64,000 bases of DNA from NCBI RefSeq assembly GCF_024347535.1, contig NZ_AP025498.1:1302001-1366000 (forward strand), given 5' to 3'. The position numbers and the translations under genes are program-made. A model generated the notes under the pieces. It searched no databases. It was given only the letters and a program-made list of their open reading frames with translations, and had not been told where the DNA came from. Source of the stretch: Vibrio kanaloae. Its GTDB lineage: Bacteria > Pseudomonadota > Gammaproteobacteria > Enterobacterales > Vibrionaceae. Below, one piece after another: positions 9,251-19,951 of the stretch; positions within the stretch are counted from its first letter, which is position 1; every line of letters starts with the position of its first letter.

Positions 9251-10273
9251 TTACTTCTGTTGATGTGGGTCGAAGGCATCACGTACAGCTTCACCAACGA
9301 AGACCAGTAACGTCAGCATCAGTGAAAGCACGACGAAAGCAGAAATACCAAGCCAAGGCGCTTGCAAGTTAGCTTTACCTTGCGCCAATAGCTCACCTAA
9401 CGAAGGCGAGCCCGCAGGAAGACCAAAGCCTAAGAAATCTAACGACGTTAATGTGGTGACCGAGCCTGAGAGGATAAACGGCATCATGGTTAACGACGCC
9501 ACCATCGCATTGGGTAGCATGTGACGAAGCATAATGCGTTTGTCACCCACGCCCATGGCCTGCGCGGCTCTTACGTAATCAAAGTTTCGGCAACGTAAGA
9601 ATTCAGCTCGAACAATCCCAACCAAACTCATCCAACTGAACAACACCATAATCCCGAGCAACCACCAGAAATTAGGCTCAATAAAGCTCGATAGAATGAT
9701 CAGCAAGAACAGAGTCGGCATGCCAGACCAGACTTCAATGAATCGTTGCCCAAACAAGTCGACCCAACCACCGTAATAACCTTGTGTCGCCCCGACTACG
9801 ACGCCGACCACGCTCGATACGAGCGTCAGAATAAAACCAAATAGAACGGAAATACGGAACCCATAAATGATGCGAGCTAGCACATCGCGCCCTTTATCAT
9901 CGGTTCCTAGCCAGTTCACTGAATCTGGCTCCGATGGCACCGCGCCTGAAATATCGAAGTTTATCGTATCGTAGCTAAAAGGAATGATTGGCCACACGAT
10001 GTAACCGTTGTCTTCAATGAGCTCAATAACATACGGGTCTTTGTAATCCGCTTCGGTTTCAAACTCGCCACCAAATTCGGTCTCGGCATATTCATTAATG
10101 ACAGGCACAAACCACTGATTATCATAAGAAACCAAGAGTGGCTTGTCGTTGGCGATGATCTCTGCGAACAGACTCAGTCCAAACAGAATGGTAAATATCC
10201 AAAGGGAGATAAAACCACGCTTGTTTGCTTTAAAACGCAACCAACGAGCTTCAGCTAAAGGGTTGTTAAACAT
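9251..10273 (-). CDS. yejE: Peptide ABC transporter permease YejE
   Basis: This 340-residue inner-membrane permease has an N-terminal helix, a large extracytoplasmic insertion (about residues 35-135), then five further helices. The EAA-type cytoplasmic loop is seen as RAAQAMGVGDKRIMLRHMLPN, where it contacts the ATPase. The region GTDDKGRDVLARIIYGFRIS just before the transmembrane core is typical of DppC/OppC-type subunits, and the long insertion is typical of YejE. It lies 31 bases after yejB and 9 bases before yejF on the same strand. Confidence 0.93.
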   Translation of the reverse strand: MFNNPLAEARWLRFKANKRGFISLWIFTILFGLSLFAEIIANDKPLLVSYDNQWFVPVINEYAETEFGGEFETEADYKDPYVIELIEDNGYIVWPIIPFSYDTINFDISGAVPSEPDSVNWLGTDDKGRDVLARIIYGFRISVLFGFILTLVSSVVGVVVGATQGYYGGWVDLFGQRFIEVWSGMPTLFLLIILSSFIEPNFWWLLGIMVLFSWMSLVGIVRAEFLRCRNFDYVRAAQAMGVGDKRIMLRHMLPNAMVASLTMMPFILSGSVTTLTSLDFLGFGLPAGSPSLGELLAQGKANLQAPWLGISAFVVLSLMLTLLVFVGEAVRDAFDPHQQK

Positions 10274-10304
10274 TTATTATCAATACCTTTTTATTCATTC
10301 GCCA

Positions 10305-11393
10305 TTAACGTGCTTCAAAATCAATTCGAGGATCAACCCAGGTATACGTCAGGTCGGAGATAATGCTCAGTACCAAGCCGAGCAAGGTCATGATATAGAG
10401 AGAGCTGAACACCACTGGGTAATCTCGCTGAATGGTCGACTCAAAGCCAAGCAGACCGATACCTTCAAGTGAAAACATCACTTCAATCAACATAGAACCC
10501 GTGAAGAAAATACTAATAAATGCGCTAGGGAAACCCGCAATAATGATCAACATAGCGTTACGGAACACGTGCTTGTAGAGAATACTGCTCTCGTCCAAAC
10601 CTTTTGCTCGCGCTGTCACCACATATTGCTTGTTGATTTCATCAAGGAAAGAGTTTTTGGTCAGCATGCTGAGCGTGGCAAAGCCGCCAATGACCATTGC
10701 AAAAATAGGCAACGCCAAGTGCCAGAAGTAGTCGCCAATTTGCTGATACCAATTGAGCTGGTCGAAGTTACTCGACACGAGTCCACGCAATGGGAACCAA
10801 CTGAAGTAGTTACCACTCGCGAACAAAATAATCAGGATAATCGCAAACAAGAAGCCCGGAACAGCATAGCCGACAATCACCACCGCACTCGACCAAATAT
10901 CAAACCGAGAACCGTGATGTATCGCCTTCATGATGCCTAAAGGTATCGAAATCACATAAATGATTAAGGTACTCCATAACCCTAAGGAGATGGAAACAGG
11001 CAGTCGCTCGATGATCAAATCAATAACGTTGCCGCCCTTAAACAAGCTTTCACCGAAGTTAAAGGTCGCGTAATTTTTCAACATTTCAAAGTAGCGAACA
11101 TGAATCGGCTTATCAAAACCAAACTGCTTTTTGATTTCTTCAACCACTTCCGGATCAAGCCCACGAGAACCTTTATAGCCACTGGCAGACGCTTGGTCAC
11201 TTTCGCTTAAATCAACTTCTTGTCCACCACCAGAAAAGCGCTCCATGATGCCGGAGTTATGCCCTTCTAATTGAGCAACAGCTTGCTCTACCGGACCTCC
11301 GGGCGCAATCTGGATAATGAAAAAGTTGATGGTGATGATCGCCCACAGCGTGGGGATCACCAACAGTAAACGCCGAAATATATACGCGGCCAT
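10305..11393 (-). CDS. yejB: Peptide ABC transporter permease YejB
   Basis: This 362-residue inner-membrane permease starts with the DppB-like helix [21 protein letters not shown] hydrophilic region of about 70 residues (about 40-110) that is longer than in DppB follows, as expected for YejB. The cytoplasmic coupling loop ([20 protein letters not shown]) is near residue 257. It partners with YejE. It lies 12 bases after yejA, indicating one transcript. Confidence 0.93.
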   Translation of the reverse strand: MAAYIFRRLLLVIPTLWAIITINFFIIQIAPGGPVEQAVAQLEGHNSGIMERFSGGGQEVDLSESDQASASGYKGSRGLDPEVVEEIKKQFGFDKPIHVRYFEMLKNYATFNFGESLFKGGNVIDLIIERLPVSISLGLWSTLIIYVISIPLGIMKAIHHGSRFDIWSSAVVIVGYAVPGFLFAIILIILFASGNYFSWFPLRGLVSSNFDQLNWYQQIGDYFWHLALPIFAMVIGGFATLSMLTKNSFLDEINKQYVVTARAKGLDESSILYKHVFRNAMLIIIAGFPSAFISIFFTGSMLIEVMFSLEGIGLLGFESTIQRDYPVVFSSLYIMTLLGLVLSIISDLTYTWVDPRIDFEAR

Positions 11394-11405
11394 GCTAACT
11401 AACTC

Positions 11406-13301
11406 CTAGCGACGTTTTTCAGGAAGCAAAGCCGCCTTCTCTTCTGAAATCCACCATGTATCAATACCTAAATCGTATTTAGGCAATACATCTGGACGCT
11501 CAAACTTATCCCACATTGCTACGCGGTACTCACCAACGTGCCATTGCGGGATGTTGTAGAAATTCCACTGTAATACACGGTCAAGTGAGCGACCTAGTGT
11601 AAGAAGTTTTTCAGGATGCTGTTGGTTACGCGCAATTTTTTCTGTTAACGCGTCAACCACCGGATCCATCACACCTGCAGTATTGTAAGTAGAATCAATG
11701 TAGTTAGAGTTCCAAACGATCATTAAGTTTGGGCTAGGGTAAGGGTTTGCAGAAAACGATGAAGACACCATGTCGAAGTCACGATCGCGCAAGCGCTTGA
11801 TATACTGAGTGGTATCTATGGTGCGGATCTTCATCTCGATACCCATGCGCTTGAGATTCTTTTGAACTGGTGTTGCAATTCGCTCCGTGGTCGGGCTGTA
11901 AATCAATAACTCAAAAGACATTGGCTTACCACTCTTTGCGTTAGTCATTACTTTGTCTTTCAGTACCCAACCTGCTTCTTTCAATAGCTTGAAAGCGGTA
12001 CGCATTTGGCTACGGATACGACCGCTACCATCGGTTACTGGCGGCTGGAATTCTTCAGTAAACACTCGTGGTGGGATTTGATCTTTATACTGCGACAGTA
12101 ATTCAACTTCGTCTTCGCTTGGTAAGCCTTTCGCTTCATAGTCCGTGTTTTGGAAGTAACTACGAGTACGTTTGTACTGACCATAAAACATGTTCTTGTT
12201 CATCCACTCAAAGTCCATCGCGTACGTTAACGCTTCACGCACCTTAGGATCTGAGAACACAGGAGATTGAATATTGAAGACAAAACCTTGAGTCGTTTCA
12301 GGCTTCTCGTGGTTTATCTCTTCTTTAATGATGTAGCCTTTATCGAAATTTGCACCCGTGTAAGAGTTGGCCCAAAACTTAGCCGAGTTCTCGGTTCGAA
12401 GATCGAACTCCCCTGCTTTGAAGGCTTCCAACATTACCGTGTCGTCACGGTAGTAATCGTATTGCACCTGCTTGAAGTTATTACGGCCAACGTTAACTGG
12501 TAGGTCTGCTGCCCAGTAATTTTCATCTAGACCATAGGTAACACTTTGGCCCGATTTGTAGCTGATGATCTTATAAGGGCCACTACCGACTGGTGGCTCA
12601 CTTAGCGGCTCAGACAGTTTTCTGTCTTTCCAGAAATGTTTCGGCAATACACGAGTGCTTTGCGCGAAGCTAAACAGTTTTTCGCGGTTTGGGCTGTTCA
12701 TTTCAATGCGAACAACCAAATCAGAGACCGCTTTTACTGACTTAATCTCTTTGTAATAAACACGATACTGAGGCACGCCCTCGGTTGAGAACTTGTCAAA
12801 AGTGAAGGCAACATCATGCGCGGTGATAGGCTCGCCGTCTTGGAATTTAGCATTTGGGTTGATGTCGATTTCCATCCAAGTGAAATCACTGGCGTAGCGA
12901 ACCTTTGAAGCAATCAATGGATAGTACGCATCAATCTCGTCACTCGGAGAAAACATCAAGGTATCGTAAATCTCTCCGGTATAACTTGCAGCAACGCCGC
13001 GGGAACCGAATCGATTAAAGCTATCGTACGTACCTATGCTGCCATAGGTCACTTTGCCCTGCTTTGGCGCATCAGGATTAACGTAATCGAAGTGAGTGAA
13101 ATCGGCTGGATATTTTGCTTCACCAAAACCAACCAGTTGTGTGGTTTCAATAACGGTGGCAGCAGGAGGTGATTGAGTTTCAGAAGCGTAAGTAACGGAG
13201 GGTTGTAAAGCAATAAGCGGCAACATGATTGCACATGACTTCAATTTAAACCTGAAAAACTGAGTGCGTTGCGAGGCTTTACTTCGAAAATTTGTTCCCA
13301 T
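11406..13301 (-). CDS. yejA: Periplasmic peptide-binding protein YejA
   Basis: This 631-residue solute-binding protein of family 5 captures peptides in the periplasm for YejBEF. A basic N terminus and hydrophobic stretch ending around SVTYA-SE (about residue 40) form the signal peptide. The body has the DppA/OppA fold markers FQDGEPITAHDVAFTFDKF and PPVGSGPYKI. It is the first gene of the yejABEF operon. The upstream 230 bases contain the terminator of the beta-lactamase gene and presumably its promoter, which I could not define. Confidence 0.92.
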   Translation of the reverse strand: MGTNFRSKASQRTQFFRFKLKSCAIMLPLIALQPSVTYASETQSPPAATVIETTQLVGFGEAKYPADFTHFDYVNPDAPKQGKVTYGSIGTYDSFNRFGSRGVAASYTGEIYDTLMFSPSDEIDAYYPLIASKVRYASDFTWMEIDINPNAKFQDGEPITAHDVAFTFDKFSTEGVPQYRVYYKEIKSVKAVSDLVVRIEMNSPNREKLFSFAQSTRVLPKHFWKDRKLSEPLSEPPVGSGPYKIISYKSGQSVTYGLDENYWAADLPVNVGRNNFKQVQYDYYRDDTVMLEAFKAGEFDLRTENSAKFWANSYTGANFDKGYIIKEEINHEKPETTQGFVFNIQSPVFSDPKVREALTYAMDFEWMNKNMFYGQYKRTRSYFQNTDYEAKGLPSEDEVELLSQYKDQIPPRVFTEEFQPPVTDGSGRIRSQMRTAFKLLKEAGWVLKDKVMTNAKSGKPMSFELLIYSPTTERIATPVQKNLKRMGIEMKIRTIDTTQYIKRLRDRDFDMVSSSFSANPYPSPNLMIVWNSNYIDSTYNTAGVMDPVVDALTEKIARNQQHPEKLLTLGRSLDRVLQWNFYNIPQWHVGEYRVAMWDKFERPDVLPKYDLGIDTWWISEEKAALLPEKRR

Positions 13302-13481
13302 TTGATTCTCCCTTCAAATGTTATAAATTCTATATCCAACTTGATTGACCGGCTTTAAATGCACACCGTTAAAGCAAGTATAGGTTCAAATCTAACATCA
13401 TGTAATAACTAATAAAACCATCAGCACTCCATCTATTACCGTTTATTTATAAATTACTTGGTCCGGTCTAAAGAAATAAAA

Positions 13482-13517
13482 CGCGCTAGAACCGAAGCTG
13501 TATCAGTGACTAGCGCG
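13482..13517 (-). terminator. Stem-loop after the beta-lactamase gene
   Basis: CGCGCTAG (13482-13489) pairs with CTAGCGCG (13510-13517) over a 20-base loop, starting 18 bases beyond the beta-lactamase stop codon. It separates that gene from yejA. Confidence 0.55.
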
Positions 13518-13535
13518 AAGTGTTGTTGGTATTAA

Positions 13536-14399
13536 CTATTGAACGCCGTACTCATCAAAAACAAGTTCACCAATTTCATTGATCACAGTGTCACGCTCTG
13601 GAATGGTTAATTCGGTTTCCGTCAGAGAGATACTGATGATCAAAGGAGCATGAGTTTCACTCCACACAATTGCGGTAATAGCACGTGAACCATAAGCACC
13701 CGCCCCTGACCTATCGGCAATCCTCCAACCATCAGGCAGAATCGAACGGATCATCCCATCGGAGACTTTATTATCCATCATCCAAGTCTTTAGCTGAGCT
13801 TTAGATTCTTCTGATAGCACGTTGCCATACACCAATTCGTTTAACGTTTTTACCATAGTGTTTGGTGTCGTGGTGTCACGCTCATCGCCCGGACGAGCAT
13901 GATTCAAATAGGGTTCGATATGGTCAAGACGCGTTTTTCTGTCTCCCATGAAACGCAAAAACTCAGTTAACCCGTTAGGCCCACCTGTGCTGCGTAACAC
14001 TATATTAGCGGCCGTGTTGTCGCTCATTTCCATGGTTGCGGCACATGCGCTTCTGAGTGAGATCTCTTTACCGACAAATGATTTAGTAATCGGAGACCAA
14101 GCAATAAGCTCATCAGGTTCTATCCCAACTTTTGACTCTAAATCTAATCCTTCACTTTCATGGTCATAGAGAAGATTCGCACACGTTAAAGTTTTAAAGG
14201 TACTCATCATTGGAAAGCGTTCGTCGCCCTTATAATTCCATATTTGCTCCGTCGCGGAATCGTAAACTGCGACACCAATGCGCGCCGAGATACGAGATTC
14301 GATTTTCGCAATAGAATAAGCCTCAAGGGAATGACTCAATGACGATGTAGAGAAGAGAGCACTCAATGACATAAGAGTAAGGGAAGTATATTTTTTCAT
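13536..14399 (-). CDS. Class A beta-lactamase, CARB-like carbenicillinase
   Basis: This 287-residue secreted serine beta-lactamase hydrolyses penicillins in the periplasm. A signal peptide covers about residues 1-23. The active site is complete: STFK with the nucleophile at Ser66, SDN at 126-128, the omega-loop Glu162 in EPYLN, and RSGAG at 230-234 where most class A enzymes have KTG. Arg in that place is the hallmark of the CARB/PSE group known from Vibrio chromosomes. No mobile element or cassette attC is adjacent, so it appears to be a resident chromosomal gene. It is transcribed away from the divergent phosphatase-fold gene. Confidence 0.94.
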   Translation of the reverse strand: MKKYTSLTLMSLSALFSTSSLSHSLEAYSIAKIESRISARIGVAVYDSATEQIWNYKGDERFPMMSTFKTLTCANLLYDHESEGLDLESKVGIEPDELIAWSPITKSFVGKEISLRSACAATMEMSDNTAANIVLRSTGGPNGLTEFLRFMGDRKTRLDHIEPYLNHARPGDERDTTTPNTMVKTLNELVYGNVLSEESKAQLKTWMMDNKVSDGMIRSILPDGWRIADRSGAGAYGSRAITAIVWSETHAPLIISISLTETELTIPERDTVINEIGELVFDEYGVQ

Positions 14400-14591
14400 T
14401 CTTTAACCATTACAAAACTATCGATTGATCGCAGATAAAAATAAATGCGACGCCTTAAAAGCGTCGAGTGGAGAGAATCTAAGCAGAAAACGACTCTCTA
14501 ATCTAGAGCCAATGAAAATAAGTGGCTAAACCCGAACAATATCTTCGTATTTTAGATATCCTTAAAGGAGTGATTTCAATAGGATTCAACC

Positions 14592-15635
14592 TTGAACAAA
14601 CCAAACCACATAACATTCGCAACGTTCAATCTTTTGAACTACCTCGAACCACCGAATGCTTACTATGATTTTGAGAACATCTACAGCTTCGATGAATGGA
14701 AGAAGAAACAGCACTGGATGGCTGAAACGATTCGTTCATTAGATTGTGATGTGATTGGCTTTCAAGAGATATTTAGCCCGCAGTCTTTAGAGCAGTTAAT
14801 GAATGAACTTGGCTACCCTTACTTTGCAGTAGTCGATAGCGCACACGTTGAAGATGATTACCTATATACCTCACCTGTCGTTGGTATTGCTTCCCGTTAC
14901 CCGATTGAAAACGTACAGCCTGTTAGACCAGATTCGACGTTACTGACAGCATTCAACCTTGGCGACAAATTCTCATTCAACAGAACGCCTGTTCACACAA
15001 CGATTACGTTACCCCATTTAGGTTCAACCGACTGTTATGTGGTGCACTTCAAATCACAACGACCGACAGAACCAAAAGCAGAATCGGTCAATGTAGACAA
15101 CGCTCAGCAAGGTAAAAAACCACAAAGTGACACGCTCACTCGCTTACACCAAGAACAACTTGGCTCTTGGTTATCCAGTGCCCAACGCGGTCTAGAAGCT
15201 CAGATGCTGCATCAATACATCACCCATCAACGCTACCAGACCGATCAACCTGTCGTGTTGATGGGTGACTTTAATAAGCCTCTATTCAACGACGAGTTTA
15301 AAGGACTGTTGAGTTACTCAATCAACCGAGACGAAAACAGCAAGCATTGGCTGTCCCACTTTCGCTTAAAAGACAGCTGGGATCTTTACCATCAGCTACA
15401 TGAAGAAGACTTGCTTGCACAGCGTAAGCCGACCCATTACTACGGCGCTTCTGGTTCTGTGCTGGACTACATTTTGATGTCAAACGAGTTTGACTGTCAG
15501 AACTCCTCGAGTTTGATGGAGATCTCTAGCTATACAGTGTTAGACCATCACCTAATTAATCCAAGCTTCGAGCATGACCAATTCAGTACGGACCATGCCA
15601 TCGTTGCTGTAACAGCTCATACACGAGAAGCGTAA
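14592..15635 (+). CDS. Endonuclease/exonuclease/phosphatase-family protein
   Basis: This 347-residue protein of the metal-dependent EEP hydrolase fold has its motifs in order: the ATFNLLNY strand, the metal-binding Glu in GFQEIF near residue 58, GDFNKP near residue 226, and the C-terminal LDYILMSN and STDHAIV with the catalytic His. No signal peptide is visible, so it probably acts in the cytosol. It may hydrolyse nucleic-acid or other phosphodiesters; the substrate is not determined. Translation appears to start at TTG (14592) because no in-frame ATG lies nearby and AGGATT precedes it. It sits alone between the beta-lactamase gene and the ribose operon. Confidence 0.85.
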   Translation: MNKPNHITFATFNLLNYLEPPNAYYDFENIYSFDEWKKKQHWMAETIRSLDCDVIGFQEIFSPQSLEQLMNELGYPYFAVVDSAHVEDDYLYTSPVVGIASRYPIENVQPVRPDSTLLTAFNLGDKFSFNRTPVHTTITLPHLGSTDCYVVHFKSQRPTEPKAESVNVDNAQQGKKPQSDTLTRLHQEQLGSWLSSAQRGLEAQMLHQYITHQRYQTDQPVVLMGDFNKPLFNDEFKGLLSYSINRDENSKHWLSHFRLKDSWDLYHQLHEEDLLAQRKPTHYYGASGSVLDYILMSNEFDCQNSSSLMEISSYTVLDHHLINPSFEHDQFSTDHAIVAVTAHTREA

Positions 15636-15667
15636 AATAAGTAAATCAACACATTCACCCTGCAAAT

Positions 15668-15689
15668 AAATAGTGATTACGATCACCAA
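15668..15689 (+). promoter_or_regulatory. CRP-like site upstream of rbsD
   Basis: The 22-mer is close to the CRP consensus: GTGA at 15673-15676 and TCAC at 15683-15686 are separated by 6 bases inside an A/T-rich frame. A CRP site fits catabolite control of ribose use. Confidence 0.65.
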
Positions 15690-15699
15690 AACACGCACC

Positions 15700-15715
15700 A
15701 TCGAAACGTTTCGAT
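15700..15715. promoter_or_regulatory. RbsR-type operator 1
   Basis: ATCGAAACGTTTCGAT is a perfect 16-bp palindrome with the central CG step typical of LacI/GalR-family operators. An identical copy lies exactly 78 bases downstream, which suits binding of a RbsR dimer to each and possible looping. Confidence 0.8.
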
Positions 15716-15777
15716 GATCGTTATCACACTCTAAAACAATCAAACGTGCAAATGATAAATCACACATTATTATCAAT

Positions 15778-15793
15778 ATCGAAACGTTTCGAT
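15778..15793. promoter_or_regulatory. RbsR-type operator 2
   Basis: This second identical copy of the 16-bp palindrome lies 56 bases upstream of the rbsD start codon. Together with operator 1 it brackets the probable rbs promoter. Confidence 0.8.
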
Positions 15794-15849
15794 GGCTTTT
15801 CTTGAGTTGTTCTCAACCCATTAAACGTTATTTTTCGATAGGTCGTGAT

Positions 15850-16269
15850 ATGAAAAAAAGTACTCTAATAAACTCTGAACTCTCTTATTTAGTGGCGACT
15901 CTTGGCCACACAGATGAAATCACGATTTGTGACGCGGGCTTACCGATTCCAGATCATATAACTCGCATTGATCTTGCTTTGACTCACGGTGTCCCAAGCT
16001 TTCATCAAACGGTAAAGACCATGCTGGATGAATCTCAAATCGAAGGCGTTGTGATTGCAGAAGAGTTTGCGAAAGTAAGCCCAGAGCACCACGCAGCGCT
16101 GATTGATTTAATCAAGACAGAAGAAGCACGTTGTGGCAAATCGCTTTCGATTACTTATATCACTCATGAAGAATTTAAACAGCGAACGCATGAAAGCCGC
16201 GCGGTGATTCGCACTGGTGAATGCACACCATACGCAAATGTTATTTTCCAAGCTGGCGTAACCTTTTAG
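15850..16269 (+). CDS. rbsD: D-ribose pyranase
   Basis: This 139-residue RbsD interconverts the beta-pyranose and beta-furanose forms of ribose so that ribokinase receives its substrate. Family residues are seen in ATLGHTDEITICDAGLPIP (with the catalytic-site His and Asp, near residues 16-34) and in the C-terminal TGECTPYANVIFQAGV. I take the ATG at 15850 (MKKSTLINSEL) because it matches the usual RbsD start; the frame is open further upstream but crosses operator 2. It is the first gene of the ribose operon. Confidence 0.95.
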   Translation: MKKSTLINSELSYLVATLGHTDEITICDAGLPIPDHITRIDLALTHGVPSFHQTVKTMLDESQIEGVVIAEEFAKVSPEHHAALIDLIKTEEARCGKSLSITYITHEEFKQRTHESRAVIRTGECTPYANVIFQAGVTF

Positions 16270-16368
16270 CTCAAGCAAAACGCAACAACAGCTCAGTGTC
16301 ATCACTGAACCAAAAGAATACATAGACAGAACAATCAAATACAACTGGCCCCGAGTAAAGGAACCGAC

Positions 16369-17874
16369 ATGACTCAAGCCATTTTAGAACTTAGCTCAAT
16401 TGAGAAAGCCTTCCCTGGTGTTAAAGCACTGGATAAGGCAAGCCTCAACGTTTACCCAGGACGCGTAATGGCGTTAATGGGTGAAAACGGTGCGGGTAAA
16501 TCAACACTCATGAAAGTGTTGACGGGTATCTATCACTTGGATGGCGGCACTATCGCCTACCAAGGAAAACCTGCCGCATTTAAAGGGCCGCGTGATTCTC
16601 AACAAGCAGGCATTAGCATCATTCACCAAGAACTGAATCTAATTCCTGAGTTGACCATTGCCGAGAACATCTTCTTAGGTCGTGAAATCACGGGCACCAT
16701 GGGTCGCATCTTGTGGAACGAGATGTACCAAGAAGCGGACAAGTTACTTAAACGCCTTAACGTAAAACACAGCTCAAAAACACCTTTAGGCCAGCTAAGT
16801 CTTGGTGAGCAGCAAATGGTAGAGATCGCGAAAGCCCTATCGTTTGAATCTAAGGTCATCATTATGGATGAGCCGACTGATGCGCTAACCGATACTGAAA
16901 CTGAGTCTCTGTTTAAGGTGATTAACGAACTGCGCGATGAAGGCTGTGGCATTGTTTATATCTCTCACCGTTTGAAAGAGATCTTCGAGATTTGTGATGA
17001 CATCACAGTGCTTCGTGACGGTAAGTTCATTGGTCAGTGTGAAGTAAATGACACCGACGAAGATGGCCTAATCGAAATGATGGTTGGCCGTAAGCTAGAC
17101 GAGCAATATCCACGTATCCGCCAGAGCCACGGTGAAACCTGTCTTGAAGTGATTGGCCTGACGGGTTCTGGTGTTCACGACGTGAGCTTTACGCTAAAAC
17201 GCGGTGAAATCCTGGGTGTATCTGGTCTAATGGGTGCGGGTCGTACCGAACTGATGAAAGTGATTTACGGTGCCCTTCCAAGTGAACGCGGCGTCATCAA
17301 CCTGGAAAACAAAACCATTAATCCTGTGAGTCCAAAAGATGGTCTTACCAATGGTATTGCTTACATCTCTGAAGACCGTAAAGGCGATGGTTTAGTGCTT
17401 GGGCTTTCAGTGAAAGAGAACATGTCGCTATGTTCACTGGATCTACTGACTAAGAGTGGTCAAATTCAACACCAAGACGAAGTGATGGCGGTTGATGATT
17501 TCATCAAGCTATTCAACATCAAAACACCAACTCGCGAGCAAATTATTGGTAACCTTTCTGGTGGCAACCAACAGAAAGTGGCTATCGCTAAAGGGTTGAT
17601 GACTAAACCAAAAGTATTGATTCTCGATGAACCAACTCGTGGTGTCGATGTCGGTGCTAAGAAAGAGATTTACCAACTCATTAATAAATTTAAAGCCGAC
17701 GGCATGAGCATCATCTTAGTCTCATCTGAAATGCCAGAAGTATTAGGAATGAGTGACCGCATCATGGTGATGCATGAAGGCCGTGTAAGCGGTGAATTTG
17801 ATGCTAAAGAAGCAAACCAAGAATTATTACTGGCGTGTGCGGTCGGTAAAAAGCTCAACGAGGACGCAGCATGA
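16369..17874 (+). CDS. rbsA: Ribose ABC transporter ATPase (two domains)
   Basis: This 501-residue sugar-importer ATPase has two ABC modules. The first is canonical (Walker [10 protein letters not shown] near residue 38, signature LSLGEQQ, Walker B IIMDEPT). The second shows the usual degenerate P-loop of this family (GLMGAGRTE) with [15 protein letters not shown] and [11 protein letters not shown]. It drives ribose uptake with RbsC and RbsB at the inner membrane. Its 3' end overlaps the rbsC start by 4 bases. Confidence 0.96.
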   Translation: MTQAILELSSIEKAFPGVKALDKASLNVYPGRVMALMGENGAGKSTLMKVLTGIYHLDGGTIAYQGKPAAFKGPRDSQQAGISIIHQELNLIPELTIAENIFLGREITGTMGRILWNEMYQEADKLLKRLNVKHSSKTPLGQLSLGEQQMVEIAKALSFESKVIIMDEPTDALTDTETESLFKVINELRDEGCGIVYISHRLKEIFEICDDITVLRDGKFIGQCEVNDTDEDGLIEMMVGRKLDEQYPRIRQSHGETCLEVIGLTGSGVHDVSFTLKRGEILGVSGLMGAGRTELMKVIYGALPSERGVINLENKTINPVSPKDGLTNGIAYISEDRKGDGLVLGLSVKENMSLCSLDLLTKSGQIQHQDEVMAVDDFIKLFNIKTPTREQIIGNLSGGNQQKVAIAKGLMTKPKVLILDEPTRGVDVGAKKEIYQLINKFKADGMSIILVSSEMPEVLGMSDRIMVMHEGRVSGEFDAKEANQELLLACAVGKKLNEDAA

Positions 17875-18863
17875 GTACTAAAACCATAAGCAAAACAACT
17901 GAAACTGAAGCGCCAAAGAAGAAACCGTTAATCAGTAAAGAGTGGCTGATTGATCAAAAGTCATTAATTGCTTTGATCTTCCTGATTGTTGTCGTTTCTT
18001 TTCTAAATCCGAATTTCTTTACTGTCGACAACATCCTAAACATTCTGCGCCAAACCTCTATCAACGCCATTATCGCAGTGGGTATGACGCTGGTTATCTT
18101 AACCGCAGGTATCGACTTGAGTGTTGGTTCGGTACTGGCACTTTGTGGTGCATTCGCAGCCAGCATGATTGGTATGGAAATCCCAGTGATGATCGCAGTG
18201 CCAACCGCTCTAGTCGCAGGTGCTGCATTAGGTGCTATCAGTGGTGTGATTATCGCCAAGGGTAAGGTTCAAGCCTTCATCGCAACACTAGTCACCATGA
18301 CTCTATTGCGCGGCGTAACCATGGTTTACACAGATGGTCGCCCTATTTCAACGGGCTTCACTGACACAGCGGACGCATTCGCTTGGTTCGGTACAGGCTA
18401 CGCAATGGGTATCCCAGTTCCAGTATGGATCATGGTCGTGGTATTCGCAGCAGTGTGGTACCTACTTAACCACACACGCTTTGGTCGTTACGTTTACGCA
18501 CTGGGTGGCAACGAATCAGCCACTCGCCTATCAGGCATCGACGTAGATAAAGTAAAAATCGGCGTTTACGCAATCTGTGGTCTGTTAGCAGCAGTGGCAG
18601 GCATCATCGTGGCATCTCGACTGTCATCAGCTCAACCAACCGCAGGTATGGGTTATGAATTAGACGCCATCGCAGCCGTAGTTCTTGGCGGCACAAGCTT
18701 AGCCGGCGGTCGTGGCCGCATCATGGGCACATTGATTGGTGCATTGATTATCGGTTTCCTTAACAACGCCCTAAACCTGTTAGACGTATCTTCTTACTAC
18801 CAGATGATTGCAAAAGCAGTGGTTATCCTTCTGGCAGTATTGGTCGACAACAAAAACAAATAA
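17871..18863 (+). CDS. rbsC: Ribose ABC transporter permease
   Basis: This 330-residue integral-membrane protein of the BPD_transp_2 (RbsC) family has about 8-10 hydrophobic helices, the sugar-permease motif [15 protein letters not shown] near residue 75 and the coupling region [20 protein letters not shown] near residue 205. It forms the ribose channel with RbsA. The ATGA overlap with rbsA indicates translational coupling. Confidence 0.96.
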   Translation: MSTKTISKTTETEAPKKKPLISKEWLIDQKSLIALIFLIVVVSFLNPNFFTVDNILNILRQTSINAIIAVGMTLVILTAGIDLSVGSVLALCGAFAASMIGMEIPVMIAVPTALVAGAALGAISGVIIAKGKVQAFIATLVTMTLLRGVTMVYTDGRPISTGFTDTADAFAWFGTGYAMGIPVPVWIMVVVFAAVWYLLNHTRFGRYVYALGGNESATRLSGIDVDKVKIGVYAICGLLAAVAGIIVASRLSSAQPTAGMGYELDAIAAVVLGGTSLAGGRGRIMGTLIGALIIGFLNNALNLLDVSSYYQMIAKAVVILLAVLVDNKNK

Positions 18864-18975
18864 GACTCTAGTTTGAGTCAATGCAACACCCTGCTTTATT
18901 TACAAAAAAGCATCGTTATAAAAGATCTATCAGTAATAAACCTATAAACATTAAATCTATAAATAATGTAACAAC

Positions 18976-18999
18976 GAGCTAGGCCTCACCTCCTAGCTC
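18976..18999 (+). promoter_or_regulatory. Hairpin in the rbsC-rbsB intergenic region
   Basis: GAGCTAGG and CCTAGCTC form a perfect 8-bp stem with an 8-base loop, ending about 10 bases before the AAGGAC ribosome-binding site of rbsB. No U tract follows, so it is more likely an mRNA-stabilising or processing structure that raises binding-protein synthesis than a terminator. Confidence 0.5.
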
Positions 19000-19022
19000 A
19001 CCCTACATAAAGGACTTACACC

Positions 19023-19901
19023 ATGAAAAAATTAGCGACTCTTATTTCTGCTGCTCTTCTTTCTACAACGGTATCTGTGTCTGCACAGGCGCAAGATACA
19101 ATGGCAATCGTTCTATCTACATTGAATAACCCATTCTTTGTAACCATGAAAGATGGCGCAGAAGCGAAAGCTGAAGAGCTAGGCTACAAGCTTATCGTTC
19201 TTGATTCTCAAAACGACCCAAGCAAAGAGCTTTCGAACATTGAAGATCTAACCATTCGTGGTGTTAAGGCAATCCTGATTAACCCTACAGATTCAGATGC
19301 AGTATCTAACGCTATTCGTATTGCTAACCGTTCAAACATCCCTGTACTAACGCTAGACCGTGGCGCGAGCCGTGGTGACGTAGTGAGCCACATTGCTTCT
19401 GATAACGTAATCGGCGGCGAAATGGCAGGTCACTTCATCATGGAAAAAGTAGGCGAGAAAGCGAAAGTAATCCAACTTGAAGGTATTGCTGGTACTTCTG
19501 CTGCTCGTGAACGTGGTGAAGGCTTCATGAACGCAGTAAACGGCAGCGACCTAGAGCTTCTAGCAAGCCAACCTGCTGATTTCGACCGTACTAAAGGCCT
19601 GAACGTAATGGAAAACTTGCTTGCAGCTAACCCAGACGTACAAGCAGTATTCGCTCAAAACGATGAAATGGCACTAGGTGCACTTCGCGCAGTTCAAGCT
19701 TCAGGTAAAGACGTAATGATCGTTGGCTTTGATGGCACTGAAGACGGCATCGCTGCTGTTAACCGTGGCCTACTTGGCGCAACGGTTGCACAACAGCCTG
19801 ATCTAATCGGTTCTTTAGGTGTTGAAATGGCAGACAAAGTACTGAAAGGCGAGACAGTAGACGAGTACGTACCAGTACCTCTAAAAATCATCGCTAAGTA
19901 A
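19023..19901 (+). CDS. rbsB: Periplasmic ribose-binding protein
   Basis: This 292-residue periplasmic binding protein has a signal peptide ending at AQAQ (about residue 23) and a type I fold with the family's [20 protein letters not shown] opening. Ligand contacts of RbsB are recognisable in [22 protein letters not shown] and GFDGTEDG. It delivers ribose to RbsAC and in related bacteria also to chemoreceptors. AAGGAC precedes the ATG. It is separated from rbsC by 159 bases containing a hairpin. Confidence 0.96.
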   Translation: MKKLATLISAALLSTTVSVSAQAQDTMAIVLSTLNNPFFVTMKDGAEAKAEELGYKLIVLDSQNDPSKELSNIEDLTIRGVKAILINPTDSDAVSNAIRIANRSNIPVLTLDRGASRGDVVSHIASDNVIGGEMAGHFIMEKVGEKAKVIQLEGIAGTSAARERGEGFMNAVNGSDLELLASQPADFDRTKGLNVMENLLAANPDVQAVFAQNDEMALGALRAVQASGKDVMIVGFDGTEDGIAAVNRGLLGATVAQQPDLIGSLGVEMADKVLKGETVDEYVPVPLKIIAK

Positions 19902-19923
19902 TCGTTACTAGATAACACGATAT

Positions 19924-19951
19924 AAAGCAGGGGTCCCCTATCCCCTGCTTT
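19924..19951 (+). terminator. Strong stem-loop after rbsB
   Basis: AAAGCAGGGG (19924-19933) and CCCCTGCTTT (19942-19951) form a 10-bp GC-rich stem with an 8-base loop right after rbsB. It is likely a partial terminator lowering rbsK and rbsR expression relative to rbsB. Confidence 0.75.

Noticed and set aside
13536..14399. Beta-lactamase considered as a cassette or transposon gene
   Set aside because: No attC, IS or inverted repeats flank it, and gene order and composition match the neighbouring resident genes.
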